Part shown: positions 1-8,137 of the stretch, in pieces
How the letters are laid out: each line of letters begins with the position of its first letter
Numbering within the stretch: the first letter of the stretch is position 1
Source: Phaeodactylibacter xiamenensis
GTDB lineage: Bacteria; Bacteroidota; Bacteroidia; Chitinophagales; Saprospiraceae
Direction of reading: 5' to 3'
Length of the DNA stretch: 64,000 bases
Assembly (NCBI RefSeq): GCF_000759025.1
Contig: NZ_JPOS01000020.1
Span: 124,001 to 188,000, forward strand
Notes under the pieces: generated by a model
The model's input: the letters and a program-made list of their open reading frames with translations, nothing else
Databases searched by the model: none
Told to the model about the DNA's origin: nothing
Position numbers and translations under genes: made by a program

Positions 1-255
1 TCTGCCGCTGCCATCCTCGGGCCGGTTTTGGTAAACTATATCCGGGCATACCAAATCGAAACCCTGCAATTGCCTGCGGCACAAGCCTACTCCATTACGA
101 TGTACATTATGGCTGGGCTGCTTATTGTGGGCTTCATCTGCAATATGATGGTTAAAGCTGTTGATGATAAATATATGATGATAATAGAGGAGGGGCAGGC
201 AGGGTCTGGTGCAACGGAAGAAAATAAAACGGAGGCTCCTTCCGGGGTAAATTAA
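1..255 (+). CDS. MFS carrier, oxalate/formate antiporter (OFA) family, C-terminal fragment
   Basis: The reading frame is open from the first base of the window, so this is the 3' end of a longer gene. The 84 visible residues hold the end of one membrane helix, a short loop, a final helix rich in Ile/Leu/Met/Gly and a hydrophilic tail (roughly the last 30 residues). The late sequence with GPVLVNYIR and the helix ending before VDDKYMM resembles the end of OFA-type major facilitator carriers. The call is supported by the next gene, a tiny membrane protein typically found right behind OFA carriers, and by fdhD nearby. The substrate (oxalate, formate or another monocarboxylate) cannot be told from this fragment. 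Confidence 0.6.
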   Translation, partial: SAAAILGPVLVNYIRAYQIETLQLPAAQAYSITMYIMAGLLIVGFICNMMVKAVDDKYMMIIEEGQAGSGATEENKTEAPSGVN

Positions 256-306
256 ATCCTGCTAACAGGGTTGTTATAAGATTATTAATTGTTTAATTTT
301 AGATTT

Positions 307-426
307 ATGGAAAAGAATCAAAAAGGACTGACTCCTCAGGTGGCAATGGCTTGGCTCTTTGTTGGGTTGCCCTTGATATGGGGCGTCTCACAAACGATCA
401 TAAAGTCGTTTGCCTTATTCAATTAA
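307..426 (+). CDS. MFS transporter small subunit (39-residue membrane protein)
   Basis: ATG at 307, stop TAA at 424-426. The peptide begins MEKNQKGLTPQ and has one hydrophobic segment (about residues 13-36, with WLFVGLPLIWGV) before ending in FALFN. It lies 51 bp behind the OFA-type carrier on the same strand. Small proteins of this size and pattern are annotated as the small subunit of OFA carriers in many bacteria, so I infer a carrier-associated membrane peptide. It is short enough to be missed by many gene callers. The single membrane span and context are clear; the function is by family association. Confidence 0.7.
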   Translation: MEKNQKGLTPQVAMAWLFVGLPLIWGVSQTIIKSFALFN

Positions 427-491
427 TACCAGGAAAAAAGAAGGGAAGGTGCTTGCGGGACCTCCCCTTCTTCTCCTAATTCCCGAAACTC

Positions 492-1880
492 ATGCCTCAT
501 CGTGTAGAACAGTATTTCCAGCAGTTAAGCAATAGTTTGCAACAGGCTTTTCATATCTATCAACAGCAGTTGCAGCAGCTCGTACAGCAAGGGAAACTTT
601 CTGAAGAAGAGGCAAATAGCATGGCCCAATCTTATGTGGCCCAATTGGAAAATGAGGCTGTGCCCGTGGAATGGACGGGCAGGTCCGTTGAACTTGACCG
701 TGACTGGCTTCGGGAGGCTAGAACAGTGGTCAAAGAGGTACTATGGAAATATGAACTTTATGCGGGCGAGGCTACTAATGATCAGAGAGCTCAGTTAATG
801 GCCGTCTCCTTTCATCGGCGGTGCCGCCAAATCCAAAAGGAAGTGAATGAGGCTTTTGCTTTCGCCCGTCAGCGCTTTGAGCAGGAGGGGCGTATTCAGC
901 TTAAGCTAGGTGAGCCACTCCGTATGACCGCCATCAACCAAATTACCCACGAGCGTCTAAAAGTCAAAATCCCGAAGTGGTACCTCGGACGGCGCATGGT
1001 GCAATATAGTACTGAAATTGTCGATCAAATCAGTAAGCGGACTCAATGTAAAGCCACGATTTTTCAGCGTATCCCTCAGGGCTTTTTACGTATAGCTACA
1101 AATATTGAAACCCTGGAAGGTGATCGGGCGGTAGGAACATTCATCCCTAATGAATCCCCGGTTATACAGTCTATTTTAAAAGGAAAAGCATACCGGGGCA
1201 GTGCTTTTGTGCTAAATAACTGGTACGCTTCCGTTTATGAGCCTTTTGAAGTAGATGGGAAGATCGAAGGGGTCTTGTATATCGGGATCAAGGAGGAACT
1301 GGGGCAGGCTGAGCAGTATTACCTCGATCAGCCAAAAATCAAAGCTGTTTTGGACAGCCTTTTTGATTGGCACAGTAATACGGACACCAAAAATGATGCT
1401 CCGCTTGGTAAAATCATTGATTATTTCACCCGCCGGGAACAACAAAGTGCATTGAGTGCTCACCCGCTCCTGGAGATGGGGCTCAAGGAAATGGCGGTGC
1501 TTTTGATGCAGGAAAAAGAACGGCGGGAACTTCAGGATCAGGAGCGTGAAGCACAGCAGGTGCAGCTCTTGCGAAACTACGTTCAGCAAAACATGGCTAA
1601 TGACATCTCCGTTGAAGCGCTTGCCCGTTTAGCATGCATGAGTCAGGCTTCTCTTTATCGCTACTTTCGTGATTTCCTGGGGCTCACTCCCGTGGAGTTT
1701 GTTAACAAGGAACGTCTTAAACAAGCGGCAAGGTTACTGGAGGAGGATCCCAATGCCAGCGTACAAAGCATCTGCCTGGATACGGGGTTCAAAAACTGTT
1801 CTTACTTTATAAAGCTTTTCAGAAAACAGTATGGGCTGACCCCTAAGCAGTACCGGGCCGCATTGCAGGCCGTAGCGTAG
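492..1880 (+). CDS. Cache-domain AraC-family transcriptional regulator
   Basis: A 462-residue protein with three parts. Residues 1-160 are helical and Gln/Glu-rich (coiled-coil-like). Residues about 165-280 look like a single-Cache (Cache_3-Cache_2) ligand-binding domain, ending in the typical GKIEGVLYIGIKE strand. Residues about 360-460 form an AraC DNA-binding domain with two helix-turn-helices (ISVEALARLACMSQASLYRYF and the GFKNCSYFIKLFRKQYG signature). There is no signal peptide or membrane segment, so the Cache domain would sense a small molecule in the cytoplasm. It starts 65 bp after the carrier small subunit and converges with fdhD, so control of the carboxylate carrier and formate metabolism is a reasonable inference. 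The ligand is unknown. Confidence 0.8.
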   Translation: MPHRVEQYFQQLSNSLQQAFHIYQQQLQQLVQQGKLSEEEANSMAQSYVAQLENEAVPVEWTGRSVELDRDWLREARTVVKEVLWKYELYAGEATNDQRAQLMAVSFHRRCRQIQKEVNEAFAFARQRFEQEGRIQLKLGEPLRMTAINQITHERLKVKIPKWYLGRRMVQYSTEIVDQISKRTQCKATIFQRIPQGFLRIATNIETLEGDRAVGTFIPNESPVIQSILKGKAYRGSAFVLNNWYASVYEPFEVDGKIEGVLYIGIKEELGQAEQYYLDQPKIKAVLDSLFDWHSNTDTKNDAPLGKIIDYFTRREQQSALSAHPLLEMGLKEMAVLLMQEKERRELQDQEREAQQVQLLRNYVQQNMANDISVEALARLACMSQASLYRYFRDFLGLTPVEFVNKERLKQAARLLEEDPNASVQSICLDTGFKNCSYFIKLFRKQYGLTPKQYRAALQAVA

Positions 1881-1884
1881 TTGA

Positions 1885-2736
1885 TTACAGCTTTACCCTT
1901 TCCTGCCCGCAGTATACATTAAACCGCTTTCCTCTTAGAAATCCAATTAGCGTCATACCATGGGATTCTGCCAGCTCTACGGCAAGGCTGGACGGTGCGC
2001 CGACTGCCGCCAACAGAGGTACACCTGCCATTGCTGCTTTTTGCACCAGCTCAAAACTAAGCCTGCCACTAACCATTATCGCCTGATTCCGCATAGGAAA
2101 CTGGCCGAAACGCAGCGTTTGCCCTATGAGTTTATCCATTGCATTGTGGCGGCCAACATCTTCCTGAAGAAAAAGCAACTTGCCGTTCTCATCAAAAGAA
2201 GCCGCCGCATGGATCCCCCCGGTTTGATCAAACAGATTTTGTTTGCCGGACATCTGCTGTTGAAAGCTCAGGATTTGTGAAAGGCTGAATACAGGAAAGC
2301 CTTGTTGAGGGTAATATAAATTTACTGTGCGGAGCATTTCAATGGAAGCTTTGCCACATACACCGCAGCTGGATGAAGTGTAAAAATGACGATTGAGCTG
2401 CTCAAAATCCACAGGGGTATCGGGTGACAATTCAACCAACAGTATATTCTCCGCAGATTCAGGAGAGAGGGCCTGCCCAACATGACGAATGCCAGTCACC
2501 TCCGTTGCCCGACCAATAATACCTTCAGTAAACAGAAAGCCAAGAGCGAGTACCTCATCCTGACCGGGCGTCCGCATGGTAATAGCCAGGCTACGGTGCT
2601 CACGTTGTCCGGCAGGTCCAAAAGCCAGCTTAATTTCCAGCGGTTCTTCACAGGCTATGGCATCTGCTTTTTTTTCCTGATTTCCGTTGCGAATATGGAG
2701 GACAATTTTCGATTTGATACCGGTAGCAAGCTGCAT
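1885..2736 (-). CDS. fdhD: FdhD, formate dehydrogenase accessory sulfurtransferase
   Basis: A 283-residue protein, close to the usual FdhD length. It carries the paired cysteines SSCGVCGKAS (the CxxC loop that receives sulfur from the IscS persulfide) and the conserved DVGRHNAMDKLIG block. FdhD passes sulfur to the bis-MGD molybdenum cofactor and is needed for formate dehydrogenase activity in the cytoplasm. No formate dehydrogenase gene lies inside the window; with the OFA-type carrier to the left, a formate/oxalate locus probably continues off the left edge. It ends 5 bp from the convergent AraC-type gene. A perfect dyad (2742-2762) sits just before its start codon. Confidence 0.93.
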   Translation of the reverse strand: MQLATGIKSKIVLHIRNGNQEKKADAIACEEPLEIKLAFGPAGQREHRSLAITMRTPGQDEVLALGFLFTEGIIGRATEVTGIRHVGQALSPESAENILLVELSPDTPVDFEQLNRHFYTSSSCGVCGKASIEMLRTVNLYYPQQGFPVFSLSQILSFQQQMSGKQNLFDQTGGIHAAASFDENGKLLFLQEDVGRHNAMDKLIGQTLRFGQFPMRNQAIMVSGRLSFELVQKAAMAGVPLLAAVGAPSSLAVELAESHGMTLIGFLRGKRFNVYCGQERVKL

Positions 2737-2741
2737 AGGCA

Positions 2742-2762
2742 GGTGTTTTTTAGAAAAACACC
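2742..2762. promoter_or_regulatory. Perfect dyad in the fdhD leader
   Basis: GGTGTTTTT at 2742-2750 and its exact complement AAAAACACC at 2754-2762 are separated by 3 bases. The dyad begins 5 bases upstream of the fdhD start codon (minus strand). It could be an operator or an RNA hairpin in the leader. There is no run of U after it that would make it a terminator. Confidence 0.5.
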
Positions 2763-3002
2763 AGAGATAGATAGGGGTTCAGCTATTTATCAGGCATCAA
2801 ATGTATACATACACTACAAAGCCCTGCTACGGCAGGAAATCACCCGTCTGATTCAAAACGGATAGCATCAGCTGCCTCACCGTCGCTGGTGCTTTTCTTT
2901 TTTTGGAAACCCTGCCGACTTTACCATACAGTCTGCTCTGTAATTGCCTCCATTTTCATTACATTTAGACGGCAACAACGTCCTTTAACTAAAATCTATA
3001 TT

Positions 3003-3941
3003 ATGCAGCATTGGACGAAAGCCCCGCTGCTCGCCCTGGTCTTGGGGCTGGCTGCATGGAGCTCTTTACAGGCCCAGGCCCCCGAAGCAGGCGCGGCTTC
3101 TTCAACAACCATTCCCGGGACTACGGTAGCAGTGGAAACGGTCTATTTACCTGGCGGGACCTTCGAGTGGCAGAGGGGCGAGGTAATTCAAACGGCAGAA
3201 ATTGATCCCTTTTGGATAGGCACCTATGAAGTCACGCACGACTTGTTCAGTCTTTTCCAGCACCGGGAAGAAGACACTGATGAGAGCAATTGGGAAGGCG
3301 GTGGTTTTGAGGCAGATGCGGTAAGCCGCCCAACTCCGCCCTATATCGATGTAACGTTTGGCATGGGGCATGAGCCCCGCCATCCCGCCGTGAATATGAC
3401 GCAGCAGGCTGCACTGCTCTTTTGCGGCTGGCTGTACCAAAAAACCGGGGAGTTCTACCGGCTGCCCACCGAGGCGGAGTGGGCCTATGCGTGCCAGCTG
3501 AGCACCAAAGAAATGGGAGAATTAGATGCTCACGCCTGGCATTATGGCAACAGTGAAGAGACCTACCATGAAGCTGGTGAAAAAGCACCCACCTGGCTGG
3601 GCATTTACGACCTTTTAGGCAACGTTGCCGAGTGGACCCTCGATGCCTACACCGAACCGGAGACTGCCGGGGAGGAAGTACTCGATAACCCATGGGCGGT
3701 GCCGGAGCAACGTTACGGGCGGGTCGTCAAGGGCGGCTCTTTTGATTCGGATGCCGAAGACTGCACCTGTATGGCCCGCGAGAAGTCCTCCATCCGCTGG
3801 CAGCAACGCGACCCGCAGATACCCAAAAGCCTTTGGTGGAATACCGACTCGCCCTTTGTAGGCTTTCGGTTGGTGAAGCCGGCAAAGCAGGCAAGTCCGG
3901 AAGAAGTAGAGGCTTTTTTCGGAAAAGCGATCAAGTGGTAA
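3003..3941 (+). CDS. Secreted formylglycine-generating-enzyme-fold (SUMF1/FGE-sulfatase) protein
   Basis: The start at 3003 is preferred over an earlier in-frame start at 2889 because MQHWTKAPLLALVLG opens a clean signal peptide cleaved near LQAQ (residue 25), giving 312 residues. The rest is an FGE-sulfatase domain: YEVTHDLF, HPAVNMT, FYRLPTEAEWAYA, LGNVAEWT and a final VKGGSF...FVGFRLV block. In true formylglycine-generating enzymes two Cys lie behind GGS(F/W/Y); here the first position appears to be Ser, with Cys only further on (DCTC). Sulfatase activation is therefore doubtful and a GldK/GldJ-like structural or binding role is possible. It is first in a forward run with the oxidoreductase and apbE genes. 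Confidence 0.8.
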   Translation: MQHWTKAPLLALVLGLAAWSSLQAQAPEAGAASSTTIPGTTVAVETVYLPGGTFEWQRGEVIQTAEIDPFWIGTYEVTHDLFSLFQHREEDTDESNWEGGGFEADAVSRPTPPYIDVTFGMGHEPRHPAVNMTQQAALLFCGWLYQKTGEFYRLPTEAEWAYACQLSTKEMGELDAHAWHYGNSEETYHEAGEKAPTWLGIYDLLGNVAEWTLDAYTEPETAGEEVLDNPWAVPEQRYGRVVKGGSFDSDAEDCTCMAREKSSIRWQQRDPQIPKSLWWNTDSPFVGFRLVKPAKQASPEEVEAFFGKAIKW

Positions 3942-3991
3942 CATCTATTTTTCTCCGTCACTAAAATACCTAACCAGAAAATTGTACGACT

Positions 3992-5323
3992 ATGCAAAAC
4001 GATCAACCTTCAAAAATGAAACGCCGGGACTTTGTCAAAAAGACCGGTTTCGCAGCGGGTGGCCTGATGATGGCGCCCTCTATACTTTCCGCTAAAGCTT
4101 ATGTAGCAGGCGAAGATACCATCAAAGTCGGGCTCATTGGATGCGGCGGGCGTGGCACAGGTGCTGCCCTTCAGGCGATGTCCGTTAAAGAATCCGTGAA
4201 GTTAGTCGCTATGGCGGATGCATTTCAGGACCGGTTGGAAAGCAGCTATAAGCAGCTGCAGGCGGAAATGCCTAATTACGAAATCGATGCGGCCCGTATG
4301 GACGTCCCCGTGGAGCACCGTTTCCATGGTTTTGATGCCTACAAACAGGTGATTGATCTGTGTGATGTGGTTTTGATCGCCACCCCTCCCGGCTTCCGTC
4401 CTGACCATTTCGAGGCGGCCATCAAAGCTGGGAAGCATGTCTTCATGGAGAAACCCCTGGCCGTGGATGGCCCCGGGGTACGCAAGGTGCTGGAGACCGC
4501 AGAAGTGGCGAAAAAGAAAAAACTGAATGTAGTGGTGGGCCTGCAGCGGCATTACCAAAAAAAATACCAAAAATGGGTCGACCTGCTGCATGAGGGCGCT
4601 ATCGGGGATATCACTTCTTCCCGTGTGTACTGGAACAGCGGTGGTGTGTGGGTACGCCCTCGCAAGCCAGGCCAAACTGAGATGGAATACCAAATGCAAA
4701 ACTGGTATTACTTCAACTGGCTCTGTGGCGACCACATCAATGAGCAGCATATTCACAACCTCGACGTGGGCAACTGGGTCAAACAAGCCTATCCGGTACG
4801 GGCATCCGGTATGGGCGGGCGGCAGGTGCGCACCGGGCCGGAGCACGGTGAGATTTTCGACCACCACACGGTAGAGTATGAATATGCTGATGGTTCCTTC
4901 ATGCACAGCCAATGCCGCCATATCAAGGGCTGTCCCACTATGGTGACGGAAGCTTTTCATGGTACCAATGGCACAGCACCGAAGCCGGGCGTCATCCTGA
5001 CCCGCAGTGGCCACAGCATCCTGGATTACAACGACCGAAAGGATCCGAATCCGTATCAATACGAGCATGATCTCCTCTTCGAAGCTATTGCGAAGGGCGA
5101 CTACAAATACGAAGATGCAGAGAATGGTGCGAAGGCAACCCTAACGGCCATCATGGGGCGCATGGCGACATACTCCGGGCAAGTCATTGAGTGGGACGCT
5201 GCCCTGAATTCGGACCTCAGCCTGATGCCGGAGAAGTTGGCCTGGGACGCGAACCCGAAGGTCATGCCGCTGGAAGACGGTACCTATCCCATCGCAGTGC
5301 CTGGAGAAACCAAGGTGCTGTAG
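3992..5323 (+). CDS. Tat-exported Gfo/Idh/MocA family oxidoreductase
   Basis: 443 residues. The N-terminus has a twin-arginine export signal (MKRRDFVKKTGFAAGG, with ATG at 3992 or possibly 4016) ending near ILSAKAYVAG. It is followed by a Rossmann NAD(P) domain (IKVGLIGCGGRGTG, about residues 43-57), the HVFMEKPLAVDG motif with the catalytic-region EKP, and the C-terminal alpha/beta domain with DHINEQHIHNLDVGNW. Family members oxidise or reduce sugars, inositols or related polyols; Tat export means the cofactor is loaded before transport to the periplasm. It lies 50 bp behind the FGE-fold gene and one base ahead of apbE. The exact substrate is not visible. Confidence 0.88.
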   Translation: MQNDQPSKMKRRDFVKKTGFAAGGLMMAPSILSAKAYVAGEDTIKVGLIGCGGRGTGAALQAMSVKESVKLVAMADAFQDRLESSYKQLQAEMPNYEIDAARMDVPVEHRFHGFDAYKQVIDLCDVVLIATPPGFRPDHFEAAIKAGKHVFMEKPLAVDGPGVRKVLETAEVAKKKKLNVVVGLQRHYQKKYQKWVDLLHEGAIGDITSSRVYWNSGGVWVRPRKPGQTEMEYQMQNWYYFNWLCGDHINEQHIHNLDVGNWVKQAYPVRASGMGGRQVRTGPEHGEIFDHHTVEYEYADGSFMHSQCRHIKGCPTMVTEAFHGTNGTAPKPGVILTRSGHSILDYNDRKDPNPYQYEHDLLFEAIAKGDYKYEDAENGAKATLTAIMGRMATYSGQVIEWDAALNSDLSLMPEKLAWDANPKVMPLEDGTYPIAVPGETKVL

Positions 5324-5324
5324 G

Positions 5325-6272
5325 ATGTTGAATCTGCACAGCCCGTTAATATGGCTAAGCTGTTTGTGGTGCGTGGCGGCAGGTGCGCAAGAGCGTTATG
5401 CCTTCACGCACCCACAAATGGGTACAGCGTTTCGGGTGATCCTGTACGCCGGTTCCGACAGCCTGGCCCAAACGGCTGCCGGGGCAGCATTTGATACGCT
5501 TGAGGCCCTCAATGCCCGCCTCAGCGACTACGACGCGCAAAGTGAGCTGAGCCGGTTAAGCGAATTGGACTCCGGTGCTGTGGTGAAGGTCAGCCGCCCG
5601 CTTTGGGAAGTGGTGCAGCAGGGGCAGAGCTTATCCGTATTGAGTCAGGGCGCCTTTGATCTGACGATTGGGTCACTGTCCAAGCTCTGGCGCCGCGCCT
5701 TCCGTCAACAACAATTTCCCGGTTTTAAGCAGATTGAAGAAGCCCGGATACGGGTGGGGTATGAATCCATTCAGGTATTGCCCGGACTGCGCCTGCAGGT
5801 GTTGCGCTCCGGGGTTAAGCTCGATGCCGGAGGGATTGCCAAAGGGTTCGCAGTGGATGTGATGACTGAGGTCCTGCTCTCCCATGGCATCCAAAGCAGC
5901 CTCGTGGATGGGGGCGGAGATATCCGCGTCACGTCACCCCCGCCGGATGCGCCTGGCTGGGCCATTCAGGTGCAGCAAGTGGACAGCCTTGGACAGTCCC
6001 AATCTGTCAACCTGCACTTGGCCCACCGCGCTATCGCCACCTCTGGCGACCACTACCGCTACCTCAGCTGGGAAGGGCAACGCTACAGTCATATTATTGA
6101 CCCTCGTACCGGGCTTGGGGTGCAGCACGGCGCACAGGTTACGGTGCTTTGCTCCGATTGTGCTACAGCTGATGCATTGGCGTCTGCCATTAGTGTGATG
6201 GGGCCAGATGCGGATTGGGGAGGGCTGCTGCAGGCTTATCCGGATTGTGAGGGGTGGGTGGTGCGGAAATAG
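5325..6272 (+). CDS. apbE: ApbE, FAD:protein FMN transferase
   Basis: 315 residues. A hydrophobic N-terminal signal (about residues 1-21, ending AAGAQ) precedes the ApbE domain: HPQMGTAFRV, KLDAGGIAKGFAVD, SSLVDGGGDIRV and SHIIDPRTGLGV are the usual FAD- and Mg-binding motifs. ApbE uses FAD to attach FMN to threonine of flavoproteins such as NqrB/C and RnfG on the outer side of the inner membrane. The ATG is one base after the stop of the preceding oxidoreductase, so the two are very probably translated together. That coupling suggests ApbE may serve a flavoprotein partner of this operon, but no FMN-target protein is visible here. Confidence 0.92.
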   Translation: MLNLHSPLIWLSCLWCVAAGAQERYAFTHPQMGTAFRVILYAGSDSLAQTAAGAAFDTLEALNARLSDYDAQSELSRLSELDSGAVVKVSRPLWEVVQQGQSLSVLSQGAFDLTIGSLSKLWRRAFRQQQFPGFKQIEEARIRVGYESIQVLPGLRLQVLRSGVKLDAGGIAKGFAVDVMTEVLLSHGIQSSLVDGGGDIRVTSPPPDAPGWAIQVQQVDSLGQSQSVNLHLAHRAIATSGDHYRYLSWEGQRYSHIIDPRTGLGVQHGAQVTVLCSDCATADALASAISVMGPDADWGGLLQAYPDCEGWVVRK

Positions 6273-6311
6273 CATGTTAGCCGATGGATCGAAATCAAAA
6301 AGTAGTGGCGA

Positions 6312-6719
6312 TCAATAGAAAAGCGCCTGCCTGAAAGAGGGCAGGTCAACGACTTTTACGGTGGGAAAAGGAATAGTGTCTAATACTTTGAAGTGTTTAT
6401 CATGAGTTACCAGATAGTTGGCGTTGGCTGAAATCGCCAAATCTGCAAACTTGTTATCATCAGGATCAGTTTCTATAAGCCCCCATCGGAAATATGGTTC
6501 AGTAAAATTGACATTGGGAGCAGTTGAAAGAATTTTTAAAACTAAGTCGGCAGTTTTAGGAGAGTAAAAGGAAGAGAGTTGTTCTTCGTATTCAGTGAGA
6601 ATTTCATTACTAACCAACCATTCAAATAATCCATCCGAAAATGCTTTATATAGCCAAAACTCAGGATTTTTTCGAGGAATGGAAACGATTAAGCAGTTGG
6701 TGTCAATGACAACTTTCAA
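6312..6719 (-). CDS. PIN-domain toxin of a type II toxin-antitoxin pair
   Basis: 135 residues of the 'putative toxin, PIN family' type. It begins MKVVIDTNCLIVSI, with the first acidic residue of the PIN site, and carries TDPDDNKFADLAISANANYLVTHDKHF with the remaining acidic residues. Proteins of this group are predicted Mg-dependent ribonucleases. The start is a TTG that overlaps the antitoxin stop by four bases (TTGA), a tight translational coupling that keeps toxin output below antitoxin. No ATG fits the frame at this end. Cellular RNA target is unknown. Confidence 0.82.
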   Translation of the reverse strand: MKVVIDTNCLIVSIPRKNPEFWLYKAFSDGLFEWLVSNEILTEYEEQLSSFYSPKTADLVLKILSTAPNVNFTEPYFRWGLIETDPDDNKFADLAISANANYLVTHDKHFKVLDTIPFPTVKVVDLPSFRQALFY

Positions 6720-6940
6720 TGGGCATTACGTTGTTGTTGATTTAGACGCTCTTCAAAGTCAGCTGTTGTAAGGTTTTTGTCTGCTATCACCTCATCCAGC
6801 TCTTTTTGTAGTTCATTTTCGTAATAATCCATCAGCAACTGTTTGATGTGTGCCATTTCATCAGAGGACATTTCTCTGCTAAACAAACGGATTAGCGTGA
6901 GTTGTATCTCGTTTAAGGGAGGCTGTTTTGTTGTGTCCAT
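6716..6940 (-). CDS. Antitoxin partner of the PIN toxin
   Basis: 74 residues from the ATG at 6940; a longer frame to 6973 adds a hydrophobic stretch that does not look native. The sequence from MDTTKQPPLNEIQLTLIRLF is helical, highly charged, and has a C-terminal half rich in Glu, Lys and Gln, as in antitoxins that wrap around PIN toxins. It overlaps the toxin start by four bases. No recognised DNA-binding fold was seen by eye. The call rests on position, size and coupling. Confidence 0.72.
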   Translation of the reverse strand: MDTTKQPPLNEIQLTLIRLFSREMSSDEMAHIKQLLMDYYENELQKELDEVIADKNLTTADFEERLNQQQRNAH

Positions 6941-6998
6941 TATTATAATGTTGCTAAAAGCTAAATAACACAAAACACTTTCCTAAAGTTCCCTGCTT

Positions 6999-7021
6999 CT
7001 TGGGCTACATTTACGCCCAAG
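6999..7021. repeat. Inverted repeat upstream of the PIN toxin-antitoxin pair
   Basis: CTTGGGC at 6999-7005 pairs with GCCCAAG at 7015-7021 around a 9-base loop. It lies about 60 bp upstream of the antitoxin start and could be an operator or a hairpin. Function unknown. Confidence 0.3.
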
Positions 7022-7158
7022 CTTAACAGGTGTTTCAGGTAAATCAATGGCGAGATATTCTACAAGCACCTATTACCGCCCAAAAGAAAATGAGCCCAGC
7101 ATCCCTGCTGCGCCCATTTCCTCATCGTTATCGGTCTTGACTAACTTCTAATCCAGGT

Positions 7159-7812
7159 TTAGATATCCTTCTTCGCCAGATAGAAGTCTACCATTTCGTA
7201 TTCTGTATTCTTGATGCGCTCGTCCATCTCTGCCAGTGTTTTGGGTGGAGGAACGATGGCTTTTTCGCCCGGAGTCCAGTTGATAGGCAGGGCACAGTTA
7301 CACTCGTCTGCTGTTTGCAGGGCAATCAGTGCACGCTTGATTTCTTCCATGTTACGGCCCACATTGAGCGGGTAGTACATCATCAGGCGGATGGTGCCTT
7401 TAGGATCGATAAAGAATACCGCGCGTACAGCAGCAGTAGAGCTTTCCTTATCGTGCAGCATGCCGTACAGTTGAGACACCTTCATGTCCAGGTCAGCGAT
7501 GATAGGAAACTGGAAATAGACGCCTGTCTTTTCCTTTACGTTGTTTACCCAGGCCAGGTGGGAGTGAATGCTATCGATGCTAAGACCGAGCAGCTTGGTG
7601 TTGCGCTCGTCAAAGAATTGCTGGTCAACCGCAAAAGCGCTCATCTCAGTCGTGCAAACCGGTGTGAAGTCGGCAGGGTGAGAGAATAGAATCACCCAGC
7701 TGTCTTTGTTGTACTCGGAAAGCTTCAGAGGTCCGGTAGTCGTAGAGGCGGTAAAGTCAGGTGCCTGATCGCCGATGCGCGGCATTTGATTGATCGTGGT
7801 GTTATCTTCCAT
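7159..7812 (-). CDS. Peroxiredoxin, 1-Cys (Prx6-like) type
   Basis: 217 residues. The active-site motif HPADFTPVCTTE places the peroxidatic Cys at residue 53 within the PxxxTxxC signature, and the long C-terminal extension matches the Prx6 subfamily. The enzyme would reduce hydrogen peroxide and organic hydroperoxides in the cytoplasm. A second pair of Cys (ECNCALP, about residues 170-172) could act as resolving residues, as in some Prx6 homologues. The gene stands alone between two toxin-antitoxin modules. A TAnnTTTG box lies 32 bp upstream of the start. Confidence 0.9.
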   Translation of the reverse strand: MEDNTTINQMPRIGDQAPDFTASTTTGPLKLSEYNKDSWVILFSHPADFTPVCTTEMSAFAVDQQFFDERNTKLLGLSIDSIHSHLAWVNNVKEKTGVYFQFPIIADLDMKVSQLYGMLHDKESSTAAVRAVFFIDPKGTIRLMMYYPLNVGRNMEEIKRALIALQTADECNCALPINWTPGEKAIVPPPKTLAEMDERIKNTEYEMVDFYLAKKDI

Positions 7813-7843
7813 GTTTTTCTATTTGTTTTATTATTTGATAACA

Positions 7844-7851
7844 CAAATCTA
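7844..7851 (-). promoter_or_regulatory. Candidate -7 promoter box for the peroxiredoxin gene
   Basis: On the minus strand the sequence is TAGATTTG, matching the Bacteroidota -7 consensus TAnnTTTG, 32 bp ahead of the start codon. No good -33 TTTG was found at the expected spacing, so the match is partial. Confidence 0.35.
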
Positions 7852-8137
7852 TGATCATATGGACATGATTTATGTGCCGGCTATCACACAAAGCATCAGG
7901 TTTTTCTATGGTGCTATTGGTTAAAACTATACTTTCGACAAGACGGCGACCTCTATTTTTCAGTGCAATTCAGAATTATATTTTGACTCTTAATTGCTCA
8001 AATGTTGAACTGTTTAGAGATGCTTTTTTAGCATCCAAATAGTAATGATAGATAAGCAGACTGATGCAGAACTTAACCCTAAACGCCTTTTGGTTCTGAG
8101 GGAAGGACAGGTGAGACTATTCAGAAAGCACACCCAC
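7852..8137. other. Intergenic stretch between peroxiredoxin and the VapC-like toxin
   Basis: With the promoter region this is 325 bp without a gene. It is AT-rich, has no ORF that looks coding and no strong hairpin. It probably holds the remaining upstream region of the peroxiredoxin gene and the 3' end of the vapBC-type transcript. Confidence 0.4.

Noticed and set aside
4202-5068. 288-codon minus-strand frame
   Set aside because: Shadow of the Gfo/Idh/MocA gene, which has clear motifs on the plus strand.
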